64,000 nucleotides of DNA from an uncultured Eubacteriales bacterium (GCA_900319465.1 ONOL01000002.1:50009-114008), one strand, 5' to 3'. Shown: positions 15,500 to 24,979, counted from the first letter of the stretch. Numbers and translations are program-made. Notes: generated by a model not told the origin, from the sequence alone.

Positions 15500-15554
15500 T
15501 AGGAAAATATGATTTTTGGAAATCTTTTGTAAATATTTTGTAATTTGCAGAGGC

Positions 15555-16337
15555 TCAGTTGGGGCTGAAATGGGCAGTTTTGCCGTCCGACACGTCGATG
15601 ACGCCCACGTCGCCCTCCTTCAGTTTCCCCAGGACCGTGACAAACATCCCGAATTTATGCTCCAGATTGTTCCGGGAGCCGAGCACGACCGTGTACTTGT
15701 TGCCGTAGCTGAATTCCGGGCTGCGCGGGTTTGCGAAGTTGACGCGGCTCACCTCGGAATAGAGGCCGCGCTCCTCGATCTGGGAGAGCACCTCCGCCAC
15801 GAAGTCCACCAGCTCCCGGTCCTGGTCCTCGGTCTGCATCTGCTCGCCGATGAGCAGGGTGCCGGGCTGGATGCCCACGATGGGGATGAGCGAGGCGGTC
15901 TCGCCCGCCGCGGCCTTGCCCAGCACCTTGCAGTTGCGGTCGAGCGTCCACTGCTCGTCGCCGAGCTCGAGATAGGCCAGCGCCGTGGTCTCCTCGACCG
16001 TGATGATGACCTTGTTCGGAAGCTGCCGCTCCACGGAGCCGTTTTCGATGTACGGCAGCTTGGAGTACACGCGCGCGAAGGCGGCGAAGCGGTTGAAGAA
16101 GAAGAGGTTGTCGCCCTCTTCGATGTCGATGGCGCGGATGATCTCCTCGTCGGTGTAGTGGGTGTTCCCCTCCACCTGGATATCCGACACGCGGAACAGA
16201 AGGCTCATCACAAAGATGACGCCCAGCACCACGAACACAAATACCACCGGCGCGCTGTAACTGCTGCGCCGCCGGGGCTTCATAAAGCCGCCGTGCTTGT
16301 CGGCGGGCGGCTGGCTGGAATGGAGGATGGATGCCAT
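15555..16337 (-). CDS. ftsQ: Divisome protein FtsQ/DivIB
   Basis: This 260-residue bitopic protein has a cytoplasmic tail with KPRRR, one membrane helix (about 29-47, APVVFVFVVLGVIFVMSLLF), then a POTRA domain opening VSDIQVEGNTHYTDEEIIRA. The extracytoplasmic beta domain follows. FtsQ/DivIB links early and late divisome proteins. The ATG at 16337 follows AAAGGAG. It sits between murA and ftsZ, the position usual for this family. Confidence 0.92.
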   Translation of the reverse strand: MASILHSSQPPADKHGGFMKPRRRSSYSAPVVFVFVVLGVIFVMSLLFRVSDIQVEGNTHYTDEEIIRAIDIEEGDNLFFFNRFAAFARVYSKLPYIENGSVERQLPNKVIITVEETTALAYLELGDEQWTLDRNCKVLGKAAAGETASLIPIVGIQPGTLLIGEQMQTEDQDRELVDFVAEVLSQIEERGLYSEVSRVNFANPRSPEFSYGNKYTVVLGSRNNLEHKFGMFVTVLGKLKEGDVGVIDVSDGKTAHFSPN

Positions 16338-16363
16338 CGCTTTCTCCTTTGCATACGCATAGA

Positions 16364-17617
16364 TTAGTGCTCGAGGACGATCCTCGCGCCGAGGCTCTCC
16401 AGCGAGCGGTCGAGCTCCTCATAGCCCCGGCGGACGTGCCCCTCGTCGAGCACGACGCTCTCCCCTTCTGCGGCAAGCGCCGCGAGGATCATGGCCGCCC
16501 CGCCGCGCAGGTCGGTGGCCTGCAGCGCCGCGCCGCGGAGCCGCTCCACGCCGAGGATCTCGGCCGTCCGGCCGTCCACGCGGATCTGCGCCCCGAGGCG
16601 GCAGAGCTCCGGGACCTGGCGGAAGCGCTGCTCAAAGATCGTCTCGCGGATGAGCGTCCTGCCCCGCGCGCGCAGCATCGCCGCCATCAGGAGCGGCTGC
16701 GCGTCCGTGGGAAAGCCGGGGTACGGCGCGGTCACCACCGGGCCGACGGGCAGCAGGCGCCCCTGCGCGCGGATACGAAGGGCGTGCTTATCGTTTATTA
16801 TATCACAGCCCGCCGCATTTAGGAAGTGCAGAAGCGCAGAAATTTCCTGCGCCTCCAGCCCCAGCAGCTCCACGTCGCCCCCGCAGCCCGCCGCGGCGCA
16901 GGCAAAGGTGGCCGCCGCGATCCGGTCGGCGGGGACCCGGAAGCGCACAAGGCCGCGCGGCTGAAAGCCCCGGATGCGGATCACGCCGCTGCCCGCGCCC
17001 TCGATCCCGGCCCCCATCGCGCGCAGGAAGTCCTGCAGGGCGACGATCTCCGGCTCCCGGGCGGCGCCGCGGATCACGGTCTCCCCCTTCGCGCCGCAGG
17101 CGGCCAGCATCGCGTTCTCGGTCGCGCCCACGCTCGGGAAGCCCAGCTCGATCTCCGCGCCGCGAAGCTGCCCGGCGCGGCAGTGCAGCTCGCCCCCTTC
17201 CTCCTCGATCTCCGCCCCGAGCTTCCGCAGGGCGGCAAGGTGCAGGTCGATGGGGCGCTTGCCCAGCTTGCAGCCCCCGGGCAGGCTCAGCCTCGCCTCG
17301 CCGCAGCGCGCCAGCAGCGCCCCCATGAAGATCACCGAGGAGCGCATCTCCGCCATCAGCTCGTGCGGAACGGCGCAGCAGGAGAGCGCGGCGGAATCTA
17401 CGGCGACCGTGCCGTCCCGGCGGCAGGCGCGGCAGCCCAGCCGCCGCAGGATACGCAGCGCGGCGTCCACGTCCGTCAGCCTGGGGACCCGCAGCAGCTC
17501 GCAGCGCTGCGGCGTGAGGATCGTCGCGGCCAGGATCGGCAGCGACGCGTTCTTGGAGCCCTGCACGCGGCAGCTCCCTTCCAGACGGCTCCCGCCGTGA
17601 ACGTGCCAGATGTCCAT
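16364..17617 (-). CDS. murA: UDP-N-acetylglucosamine 1-carboxyvinyltransferase, copy 1 (dcw cluster)
   Basis: MurA adds enolpyruvate to UDP-GlcNAc, the first committed step of peptidoglycan synthesis. The 417-residue product has the N-terminal GSKNASLPILAATIL with the catalytic lysine of the KN motif, and Cys116 in SLPGGCKLGKRPIDLH, the residue alkylated by fosfomycin. The C-terminal domain has APYPGFPTDAQPLLMA and LEHGHVxRGYE-like residues. A second murA lies at 45.2-46.5 kb. This copy is more divergent. The ATG at 17617 is preceded by a GGGGG site lying in a hairpin. Confidence 0.93.
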   Translation of the reverse strand: MDIWHVHGGSRLEGSCRVQGSKNASLPILAATILTPQRCELLRVPRLTDVDAALRILRRLGCRACRRDGTVAVDSAALSCCAVPHELMAEMRSSVIFMGALLARCGEARLSLPGGCKLGKRPIDLHLAALRKLGAEIEEEGGELHCRAGQLRGAEIELGFPSVGATENAMLAACGAKGETVIRGAAREPEIVALQDFLRAMGAGIEGAGSGVIRIRGFQPRGLVRFRVPADRIAAATFACAAAGCGGDVELLGLEAQEISALLHFLNAAGCDIINDKHALRIRAQGRLLPVGPVVTAPYPGFPTDAQPLLMAAMLRARGRTLIRETIFEQRFRQVPELCRLGAQIRVDGRTAEILGVERLRGAALQATDLRGGAAMILAALAAEGESVVLDEGHVRRGYEELDRSLESLGARIVLEH

Positions 17618-17625
17618 AAAATAAC

Positions 17626-17662
17626 CCCCGTGCATGGAATCACGCCATCCTATGCACAGGGG
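17626..17662 (-). promoter_or_regulatory. Hairpin covering the ribosome site of murA copy 1
   Basis: On the minus strand CCCCTGTGCAT (17662-17652) pairs with ATGCACGGGG (17635-17626), with one bulged T. The 3' arm contains the G tract used as ribosome site for the ATG at 17617. It could limit initiation or act as a weak attenuator, as TTATTTT follows. Confidence 0.5.
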
Positions 17663-17683
17663 CCGGTTTTCGTTCTGTTCCCG

Positions 17684-18805
17684 CTATTTCTGGCACAGCG
17701 CGAGGATCCTGTCGCAGATGCGGTCGGCAGCCTCCGGGACGGAGAGGCCGGCCATCGCCTTCGACATCGCCCCGAGCGCCGCGGGGTCGGCCAGCAGGCC
17801 CTTCACGGTCTCCAGCAGCGAGGCCGCGTCGAACTCGCCCTCCAGAAAGACCTTCGCGCCGCCCGCCTGCTCCAGCACACGGGCGTTCTTCTCCTGATGG
17901 TTGTCGGTCACGTTTGGCGAGGGCACGATCAGCGAGGGCTTCCCCAGATAGGTCAGCTCCGCGAGCGTCGAGGCGCCCGCCCGGCAGAGGATCAGGTCCG
18001 CCGCCGCCATGACGCGCGGCATGTCGTAGATATACTCCCGCAGGTCCGCGTTGCACTCCGCCGGCGAAAACGCCGCCGCGTCCAGCTTTTCGCGGACCCC
18101 GGCGTAGTCCCGGCTGCCGATCGCGTGGATCAGGCGGAAATCCCTCTGCCCGCGCAGCAGCGGCAGCATCTCGGTCAGGACCCCGTTCATATGCCCCGAC
18201 CCGAGCGAGCCCCAGACCGAGACGACCAGCGGCTCGGCGGGGTCGAGCCCCAGCTCGCGCTTCGCGTTCTCCCGCGTGTAGGCGGCGAACTCCCCCCTGA
18301 CCGGCGTGCCGGTCACGGTGACCTTCCCCGGGTCCGGGTAGTGCTTCCGGCTCTCCTCAAAGCCCACCAGGATGCTGTTCACGTGCTTTGCCAGCAGCTT
18401 CGTGGTGAGCCCCGGCATGGCGTTGCTCTCGTGCACCAGCGTCGGGACGCCGAGCTTCGCGGCCGCCATCAGCACCGGGTAGCAGACGTAGCCGCCCGTG
18501 CCGATCACCGCGTCGGGCCGGAAGGCGCGGATGATCCGCCGCGCCTCCCGCTCGGAGGCCCATACGTTTTTGAGCGTCTGCAGGTTGTGGGCCAGCGCGG
18601 CAAGCGACTTGCCGCGGGCGATGTTGGTGATGCGCAGCGGGCGGATCTCATAGCCCGCGCGGGGCACCAGCTCCATCTCCATCTTGCCCTCCGCCCCGAG
18701 AAAGAGGATCTCGGTGTCCGGCATCAGCTCCCTGAGCCGCCCGGCCACGGCCAGGGCGGGGTTGACGTGTCCGGCGGTACCGCCGCAGGTAAAGATAAAT
18801 TTCAT
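17684..18805 (-). CDS. murG: Lipid II synthase MurG
   Basis: MurG transfers GlcNAc from UDP-GlcNAc to lipid I on the inner membrane face. The 373-residue protein has the glycine loop CGGTAGHVNPALA (about 7-19), the second loop SVWGSLGSGHMN, and the UDP-sugar site LCRAGASTLAELTYLGKPSLIVP. It lies between ftsW and murA, in the classical dcw order. The ATG at 18805 follows GGAGACAGATACC. Confidence 0.96.
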   Translation of the reverse strand: MKFIFTCGGTAGHVNPALAVAGRLRELMPDTEILFLGAEGKMEMELVPRAGYEIRPLRITNIARGKSLAALAHNLQTLKNVWASEREARRIIRAFRPDAVIGTGGYVCYPVLMAAAKLGVPTLVHESNAMPGLTTKLLAKHVNSILVGFEESRKHYPDPGKVTVTGTPVRGEFAAYTRENAKRELGLDPAEPLVVSVWGSLGSGHMNGVLTEMLPLLRGQRDFRLIHAIGSRDYAGVREKLDAAAFSPAECNADLREYIYDMPRVMAAADLILCRAGASTLAELTYLGKPSLIVPSPNVTDNHQEKNARVLEQAGGAKVFLEGEFDAASLLETVKGLLADPAALGAMSKAMAGLSVPEAADRICDRILALCQK

Positions 18806-18835
18806 GGTATCTGTCTCCTATAATAACGATCCGTC

Positions 18836-19993
18836 TTACGTCTCCAGGATCTCCCGGGACGCGCTCAGCACGATCCCCATCTCCCCGAGCTGGATCAGCA
18901 GCGCGGTGCCGCCGTAGCTGAAAAACGGGAGGGAGATGCCGGTGCAGGGCAGCAGGTTCGTCACGACCGCGACGTTGAAAAAGACCTGGATCGCAAGCAG
19001 GGTCGTGATCCCCGCGCAGACGAGGAAGGAAAAGCGGCTGCGGCAGTGCAGGGCGATCCAGTAGCCCCGCAGGATCAGCAGCGCGAATAGCACGAGGATC
19101 AGCGCCGCGCCGATAAAGCCCAGCTCCTCGCAGCAGACGGAGAAGATGAAATCGTTGTGCTCCTCCGGCAGGTACAGGTACTTCTGCCGGCTCCCGCCGA
19201 GGCCGAGGCCGCTCAGCCCGCCCGAGCCGATGGTATAGAGCGACTGGACGATCTGGTAGCCCTCGTCCGAGGAGCTGGAGAAGGGGTCGCGCCAGGTCAT
19301 GATGCGGGAGGAGGCGTAGGGAAAGAAGGTCAGCAGCACGAAAAGCCCCGCGCCCGCCGCGCCGAAGGCCGCCGCGAACCAGCCGATCCCGACGCCGCCG
19401 AGGAACAGCATGACCGCCCCGACGGCGAGGATGATGACGGAGGCGGAGAAGTGCGGCTCAAGCACGAGAAGCCCGACCACGCAGCCGAGGATGCCCAGAA
19501 AGGGCAGCAGCCCCCAGCGGAAGCTGCGCATCCGCTCCCGATAGCGGCAGATCATCACCGAAAAGGACAGGATCACCGCGAGCTTGGCAAGCTCCGAGGG
19601 CTGCAGCGTGAGCCCGCCCACGCCCAGCCAGCGGCGGGAGCCGTTGGCCTTCACGCCGATCACCGGCACGAGCGCGAGCAGCACGAGCGTGAGGAGCAGG
19701 AAGGCAAAGGCGTAGCGCCGGTAGAAGCCCATCGGCAGGCGGGACGCGAGCAGCATGGCGCCTACGCCCAGCACGGCGAACACGAGCTGCCGCACGAAGT
19801 AATAGGCCGCGTTGCCGCCGGTGACGCGCCCGGGATCGTAATAGGCGCGGGGAAAGCTCGAGGAGAGCACCATCAGCACGCCGATCGCGAGCAGGCCCAG
19901 CACCAGCAGGAAAAAGCTCAGATCCATCCGGCCCGGCGCGCCTTCGCTCTCCTGAGCGGAAAAGTCGGCGAGGCGGGCGCCGTCATAGCGCAA
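18836..19993 (-). CDS. ftsW: Septal peptidoglycan glycosyltransferase FtsW
   Basis: This SEDS-family polymerase has about ten membrane helices. Signatures are VKANGSRRWLGVGGLTLQPSE in the large loop and TGISLPFFSYGGTALL near the end. With a class B PBP it polymerises septal glycan. I chose TTG at 19993 because GGGGAGG lies seven bases upstream; the next ATG (19927, MDLSFF) has only a weak site and would drop 22 residues. SpoVE is the sporulation paralogue in Bacilli and cannot be separated by eye, but the dcw position is shared by both. Confidence 0.93.
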   Translation of the reverse strand: MRYDGARLADFSAQESEGAPGRMDLSFFLLVLGLLAIGVLMVLSSSFPRAYYDPGRVTGGNAAYYFVRQLVFAVLGVGAMLLASRLPMGFYRRYAFAFLLLTLVLLALVPVIGVKANGSRRWLGVGGLTLQPSELAKLAVILSFSVMICRYRERMRSFRWGLLPFLGILGCVVGLLVLEPHFSASVIILAVGAVMLFLGGVGIGWFAAAFGAAGAGLFVLLTFFPYASSRIMTWRDPFSSSSDEGYQIVQSLYTIGSGGLSGLGLGGSRQKYLYLPEEHNDFIFSVCCEELGFIGAALILVLFALLILRGYWIALHCRSRFSFLVCAGITTLLAIQVFFNVAVVTNLLPCTGISLPFFSYGGTALLIQLGEMGIVLSASREILET

Positions 19994-20020
19994 AATACCA
20001 CCTCCCCGACGCAATCGATC

Positions 20021-21031
20021 TTACAGATAGCGGGAATACACCCCAAGATAGGATATGATCGCAAAGACCAGAGATATGCCTGTAAAAAGGACAAAAAGTT
20101 CTCTCTCTTTCCACTTTTTCCCTGTCCATCCGCCCATTTCCAGATGGTGGTGGAAGGGGGCCATGCGGAAGACCCGCTTGCCGTGGGAGAGCTTGAAGTA
20201 GCCGACCTGGATGATGTCGGACAGCGTTTCGATAATGTAGACGACGCCCAGCGTGATGAGGATCAGGGGCATGTCGTAGGCGAAGGCGAGCGCCGCGACC
20301 GCGCCGCCGAGAAACAGCGAGCCGGTATCGCCCATAAAGACCTTGGCGGGGTTGAAGTTGTAGACCAGGAAGCCCAGCAGGCCGCCCACCATGGCGGAGG
20401 CGAAGATGCCGAGCTGCAGGTAGTTCCTGCCCCAGGCGAAGGTGACCATGACGAAGAACAGGCACACGGGGATCGAGGTGCCGGTGGCGAGGCCGTCCAC
20501 GCCGTCGGTGATGTTGACGGCGTTCACGGTGCCGACGATCACGAAGGCCGCGAACAGGAAGTACAGCCACTCGGGCATATGGAGGATCCTGCCGGAGAAG
20601 GGCACGTAGAGGTTGGGGCGCAGATAGCCGATGGTGCGCATCAGCAGCACGAACAGCAGCGCGGCGGCAAGCTGCAGCAGGAATTTCGCCCGGGCGGACA
20701 GGCCGGTATTCTGGTGGCGGCGGATCTTCTCCCAGTCGTCCAGAAAGCCGATGGCGCCGAACACACAGGCGAAGAGCAGCACGAAGATGTGCACGAACTC
20801 GCCGTGCAGCATCCCCTCGAAGCCCACCGTGAGGCAGACGAAGGCCGCCGCGAAGATGAACATGACGCCGCCCATCGTGGGGGTGCCCGCCTTGCTGTTA
20901 TGCCAGGTGGGGCCGTTGTCCTTGATCTCCTGCCCCGCTTTCTGCCGGCGGAGCCAGGGGATATAGAATTTTCCGAAGGCCGTCGAGAAGCAGAAGGCCA
21001 GCACAAACGCGCAGATCAGCTTTATCGTCAT
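20021..21031 (-). CDS. mraY: Phospho-N-acetylmuramoyl-pentapeptide transferase MraY
   Basis: MraY makes lipid I from UDP-MurNAc-pentapeptide and undecaprenyl phosphate. The 336-residue integral membrane protein has the catalytic DD in AIGFLDDWEKIRR, the NAVNITDGVDGLATG loop and the MGDTGSLFLGG loop. The N-terminal GPTWHNSKAGTPTMGGV region is also typical. It lies between murE and ftsW; murF and murD, usually flanking it, are absent. Confidence 0.97.
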   Translation of the reverse strand: MTIKLICAFVLAFCFSTAFGKFYIPWLRRQKAGQEIKDNGPTWHNSKAGTPTMGGVMFIFAAAFVCLTVGFEGMLHGEFVHIFVLLFACVFGAIGFLDDWEKIRRHQNTGLSARAKFLLQLAAALLFVLLMRTIGYLRPNLYVPFSGRILHMPEWLYFLFAAFVIVGTVNAVNITDGVDGLATGTSIPVCLFFVMVTFAWGRNYLQLGIFASAMVGGLLGFLVYNFNPAKVFMGDTGSLFLGGAVAALAFAYDMPLILITLGVVYIIETLSDIIQVGYFKLSHGKRVFRMAPFHHHLEMGGWTGKKWKERELFVLFTGISLVFAIISYLGVYSRYL

Positions 21032-21044
21032 CGTTCTCTCTCCA

Positions 21045-22496
21045 TCAGCGGTTTTGTCTCTTCAAAACGTCGGCAACGATCTCGCGCTCATCCATGTGGC
21101 GCTTCTCAAGGCCTACCACCTGGTAGTCCTCGTGGCCTTTGCCGGCAAGCAATATTACATCACCGGGACGCGCCTTGTCAATAGCCCAGGCGATCGCTTC
21201 CTCCCGGTCGCAGATGACCTTTGTTTTCTCCGGGCTGTCCGCCATCCCGGCGAGAATCTCCCCGATGATGGCCATGGGCTCCTCGGTGCGGGGATTGTCG
21301 CTCGTGACGATCACGAGGTCGGCAAGCGCCGCGGCGATGCGGCCCATGATCGGCCGCTTGAGGCGGTCCCGGTCGCCGCCGCAGCCGAAGAGGACGATCA
21401 GCCGTCCCTCCGTCACCGGGCGCAGGGAGGAGAGCACCTTCTCCAGCGCGTCCGGCTTATGGCAATAGTCGATGAGCACGGTGTAGTCCCCGCCGGTGGG
21501 CACCACCTCGAGCCGCCCCTTGACGCCCTTCGCGTCGCGCATGGCGTCGGCGCAGTCCCGGAGGGGAATGCCCAGCGCCAGCCCCGCCGCCATAACGGCC
21601 AGGGCGTTGGAGACGGAGAAGCTGCCGGGGATGGCGAGACGGGTCTCGGCCTCTTCCCCCCGGAAGCACGCGGTAAAGCCCACGCCGGAGGCCGAGAGCC
21701 GGACGTCCTTCGCCCGGAGATCCGCGCCCTCCTGTCCGGCAGCGTAGGTGAAGCGCCGGCAGGACGCGCCCGCGAGCATGAACTCCGCCCACCGGTCGTC
21801 CCGATTGAAGCAGCCGACCGTGCAGCGGGAGAAGAGCAGCCGCTTGGCGGCCGCGTAGTCCTCCATCGTGCCGTGGAAGTCCAGATGGTCCTGGCTGAGG
21901 TTCGTGTAGACCGCGACGTCGAAGTGCACGCCCGCCACGCGATCGAGGCTCAGCGAGTGGGAGGAGACCTCCATCACCACGTGGCTGCAGCCCGCGTCCG
22001 CCATCTGCCGGAACAGGCGCTGCAGGTCGTTGGACTCCGGCGTGGTGTGCTCGGTGTGCAGCACCTCGTCGCCGATGCAGTTGCCGTTGGTGCCGATCAG
22101 GCCGACCTTCGCGCCGCGCTTCGTCTCCAGCAGATGCTTCATGAGATAGCTCGTCGTGGTCTTGCCGCTGGTACCGGTGATGCCGATGACGGTCATCTCC
22201 GCGGCGGGATTGCCGAAGAAGTCCCGGCTGCACAGGGCGAGGCCGAGGCGGCAGTCGTCGGTCTGCACGCAGTCGCGGCCGTCCGCGGGCAGCTCCTCGC
22301 AGAGGATCGCCGCCGCGCCCTTCTCCCGCGCCATGGGGATGAAGCGGTGGCCGTCGGAGGAAAAACCCCGCACCGCCACGAAAAGCTCGCCGGGCCGCAC
22401 CTTGCGCGAGTCGTAGCAGACGCCGGTGATCTCGGTCTCGGGATCGGCCGTGCAGGACAGCACCTTGATATTTTTGATGATTTCTCTCAGTTTCAT
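21045..22496 (-). CDS. murE: UDP-MurNAc-tripeptide ligase MurE, meso-DAP type
   Basis: This 483-residue Mur ligase has the ATP loop GITGTSGKTTTSYL, the UDP-MurNAc binding HTTPESNDLQ with SSHSLSLDRV, and the third-domain motif SDNPRTEEP. The DNPR motif marks meso-diaminopimelate specificity, so the wall is DAP-type. The ATG at 22496 begins MKLREIIKNIKVL. A structured gap of 152 bases separates it from the upstream PBP gene; mraY follows 13 bases downstream. Confidence 0.95.
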   Translation of the reverse strand: MKLREIIKNIKVLSCTADPETEITGVCYDSRKVRPGELFVAVRGFSSDGHRFIPMAREKGAAAILCEELPADGRDCVQTDDCRLGLALCSRDFFGNPAAEMTVIGITGTSGKTTTSYLMKHLLETKRGAKVGLIGTNGNCIGDEVLHTEHTTPESNDLQRLFRQMADAGCSHVVMEVSSHSLSLDRVAGVHFDVAVYTNLSQDHLDFHGTMEDYAAAKRLLFSRCTVGCFNRDDRWAEFMLAGASCRRFTYAAGQEGADLRAKDVRLSASGVGFTACFRGEEAETRLAIPGSFSVSNALAVMAAGLALGIPLRDCADAMRDAKGVKGRLEVVPTGGDYTVLIDYCHKPDALEKVLSSLRPVTEGRLIVLFGCGGDRDRLKRPIMGRIAAALADLVIVTSDNPRTEEPMAIIGEILAGMADSPEKTKVICDREEAIAWAIDKARPGDVILLAGKGHEDYQVVGLEKRHMDEREIVADVLKRQNR

Positions 22497-22506
22497 TGTA
22501 AACCCC

Positions 22507-22568
22507 CATGCGGAAGCCTCCGCGCCGCAACGCACGAAAGCCTCGTGCGCGCGGGGGGATTCCGCATG
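22507..22568. repeat. Nested inverted repeats between the SpoVD-like PBP gene and murE
   Basis: CATGCGGAA (22507-22515) pairs with TTCCGCATG (22560-22568). Inside are GCGGA/TCCGC and GCACGA/TCGTGC hairpins. The element fills much of the 152-base gap and has no T tract, so transcript processing is as likely as termination. Confidence 0.5.
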
Positions 22569-22648
22569 CCATTCGGCTGCCGCGCGGCGCGGCGGGAATG
22601 GCGTGTTTCCCTCAGATTTTTCCCGACGGAAGCGTTCCGCTTCCCTCG

Positions 22649-24979
22649 TCAATAGATCCCCAACATGGTTTCGTCAGAGTCGATCAGCGTGACCGTGACC
22701 ACGCTGCCGTGGGCGAGCGCCGTGCCCGCCGCGATGCTCTGCGCGCCGACGCGCTGCCGCCCCGTCTCCCCCACCGGGCTGGCCGTTCGCAGGTACAGCC
22801 CGTAATAGGAGAGCGCGTCCCGGGCCTCCCCGTAGTCCATCCCGGTCAGATCCGGGAGGATCTCGGCCTCCCCGGAGGGCTTCGCGCCGAGGTAGAGGAT
22901 GATCTCGGTGCCCCGCGCGATGGTCTGCCCGGCGGCGGGAAGCTGGTCGGTCACGGTCTCGCCGCTGCCGATGCTGCGAAAGCGCAGGCCGGATTCCTTG
23001 ACGCGCTTGGCCGCCTCATAGACGGGGAGGCCGGAGAGGGCGGGCGTCTGCACGTCCATGCGCGCCGCCTCTTCCTCGCTCAGGATGGGCTCCACGCCCA
23101 GATAAGGCAAAATATCCGCCATCATGCTGCCCACGACCGGGGCCGCCATCTGGCCGCCGCTGACGTAGACGCCGGAGGCGTTGGACGGCGTATCGAGGAA
23201 CACCAGCACGGCGATCTGCGGATCGTCCGCCGGCGCGACGCCGATGAAGGAGACGATGTACTGCTTGATCCCGGTGCGGGCCTCGAGGCTGACCTTTTCA
23301 CTGGTGCCGGTCTTGCCGCCGATGCGGTAGCCGGCGACGGCGGCGTTGCGTCCGGTCCCCTCTTTGGGATCGCCCACCACCTGCTCCAGGATCGCGCGCA
23401 CCCGCGCGCTGGTCTCGGCGCTGATGACCTGGCGGCGCAGGGTCGGCCGCCGTTCGGAGGCCACGCTGCCGTCCGGGTTCAGGATCTGCCGCACCACGTA
23501 GGGCTGCATCAGATAGCCGCCGTTGACGCAGGCGGAGACCGCCGTGATAAGCTGCAGCGGCGTGATGGTGAAGGTCTGGCCGAAGGAGGCCGCCGCGAGC
23601 TGCGACTGGTTTTTCGGCGAGCAGAAGGTATTCTCGCTCCACCAGATGCTGCCGCTCTCCCCGGCGAGGTCGATGCCGGTGACCGCCGTGAGCGGGTCGT
23701 CGGGATCGCCCGTTTTTTCCAGCAGGCCGAAGGCCTCGCAGTAGTCGTAAAAGCGCTCCGCGCCCACCCGCAGGCCGATGTTGACGAAGGCCGCGTTGCA
23801 GGAGTGCTGCACCGCCTGCGTCAGGTCCTGGGAGCCGTGGCCCCCGTCCTTCCAGCAGCGGATCGGGCTGCTGCGCCCCTTGACGCTGACGCTGCCCGGG
23901 CAGTAGAAGCTGCTCTGCTCGTTCACGACGCCCTCCTCGAGCGCCATGGCCAGCGTGATGATCTTGAAGGTGGAGCCGGGCTCGTAGGTGTCCGAAAGCG
24001 CCTTGTTGCGCCATTGGCGGATCTGCGCCTCCCGGCGGAGCTCCTGCCGCTGCTCCTCGTCGGGGCAGGCGTCGATCAGCGCCTGCGCCTCGCTGCTCAC
24101 GTCGAGGAAACGGTTCAGGTCATAGCCGTCCAGCGAGGCCATGGCCAGCACCGCGCCGGTGTTCACGTCCATCACGATCGCGCCCGCGCCGTTCTGCACG
24201 TCGTAGTCGGCCACCGCCTGGCGGAGCTGCTTTTCCACATAGAACTGGATGGTGGAGTCGATGGTGGTCACCACGTCGCAGCCGTCCCGGCCCGGCTCGA
24301 ACTGCTCGAACTGCTCGAACAGCAGGTCGGTGCCGAAGGCGTTGGTCATGCGGCGGCTGCGCCCGGCGGTCCCGGCGAGCAGCGCGTCGTACTGCGCCTC
24401 GATCCCCTCCAGGCCGGTGTTGTCCGTCCCCACGAAGCCGATCAGATGGCAGGCCAGGGACGAATTGGGATAATAGCGCTTGGTGTCGGTCTCCAGACGC
24501 ACCCCGCGCAGATTGTTTTCGTTTTTGAACGCGCGCACCGCGTCCGCCTGTTCGCGCTCGAGCTTGCGCGCCACGGTCACGTACCAGGAGCCGGTCTGCC
24601 CGCATTTTTGCAGCAGCTCGTCGGCGTCGAGGCCGAGGATCTCAGCGAGGCCGCGGGCGATCAGCGCCGGGTCCTCTCCGTAGGCCTGGATCTCCGCCGG
24701 GCTCAGATAGACGTTGTCCACCGAGGCGGAGACGGCGAGCGGCTGCCCATGGGTATCGTAGATGACGCCGCGGGCCGCCGCCGTGGGCGCGTCCCGAAGC
24801 TGCTGCTCCAGGGCGAGCCGCTCGAAGCGCTCGTGCTCCAGGATCTGGAGCTGGAACAGGCGCGCGAGCAGCAGCGCAAAAAGCGCAACGCCGAACAGCG
24901 CCATCAGGCACAAAGCCCTGCGCAGCATCCGGCGGTTCGGCGCGCTGACCGCCGGGGGCGCGTTGTTGACCGGGAACAT
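22649..24979 (-). CDS. Class B penicillin-binding protein with PASTA domains (SpoVD/FtsI type)
   Basis: This 776-residue transpeptidase has one membrane helix (about 20-43), a dimerisation/pedestal region, and the catalytic domain with Ser336 in GSTFK, the SCN triad at 393-395 and KTGT near 560. Two PASTA domains occupy roughly 640-776 (PALSGLPVYEAAKRVKESGL and PDLTGMDYGEARDALSYYGL). It crosslinks septal or spore-cortex peptidoglycan with FtsW. The PASTA tail and dcw position fit SpoVD or PBP2X; which role it has cannot be told. The ATG at 24979 follows GGAGGCGATGCC. Confidence 0.93.
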   Translation of the reverse strand: MFPVNNAPPAVSAPNRRMLRRALCLMALFGVALFALLLARLFQLQILEHERFERLALEQQLRDAPTAAARGVIYDTHGQPLAVSASVDNVYLSPAEIQAYGEDPALIARGLAEILGLDADELLQKCGQTGSWYVTVARKLEREQADAVRAFKNENNLRGVRLETDTKRYYPNSSLACHLIGFVGTDNTGLEGIEAQYDALLAGTAGRSRRMTNAFGTDLLFEQFEQFEPGRDGCDVVTTIDSTIQFYVEKQLRQAVADYDVQNGAGAIVMDVNTGAVLAMASLDGYDLNRFLDVSSEAQALIDACPDEEQRQELRREAQIRQWRNKALSDTYEPGSTFKIITLAMALEEGVVNEQSSFYCPGSVSVKGRSSPIRCWKDGGHGSQDLTQAVQHSCNAAFVNIGLRVGAERFYDYCEAFGLLEKTGDPDDPLTAVTGIDLAGESGSIWWSENTFCSPKNQSQLAAASFGQTFTITPLQLITAVSACVNGGYLMQPYVVRQILNPDGSVASERRPTLRRQVISAETSARVRAILEQVVGDPKEGTGRNAAVAGYRIGGKTGTSEKVSLEARTGIKQYIVSFIGVAPADDPQIAVLVFLDTPSNASGVYVSGGQMAAPVVGSMMADILPYLGVEPILSEEEAARMDVQTPALSGLPVYEAAKRVKESGLRFRSIGSGETVTDQLPAAGQTIARGTEIILYLGAKPSGEAEILPDLTGMDYGEARDALSYYGLYLRTASPVGETGRQRVGAQSIAAGTALAHGSVVTVTLIDSDETMLGIY

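Noticed and set aside
14168-15502. Long open frame on the plus strand opposite ftsZ
   Set aside because: It is a shadow of a GC-rich gene. FtsZ motifs, ribosome site, promoter and terminator all lie on the minus strand. Similar long antisense frames over murE, mutS2, the SpoVD-like gene and others were rejected for the same reason.
16364-17617. MurA copy 1 as a pseudogene
   Set aside because: It is divergent, but the catalytic Cys116, the KN motif and full length are intact.
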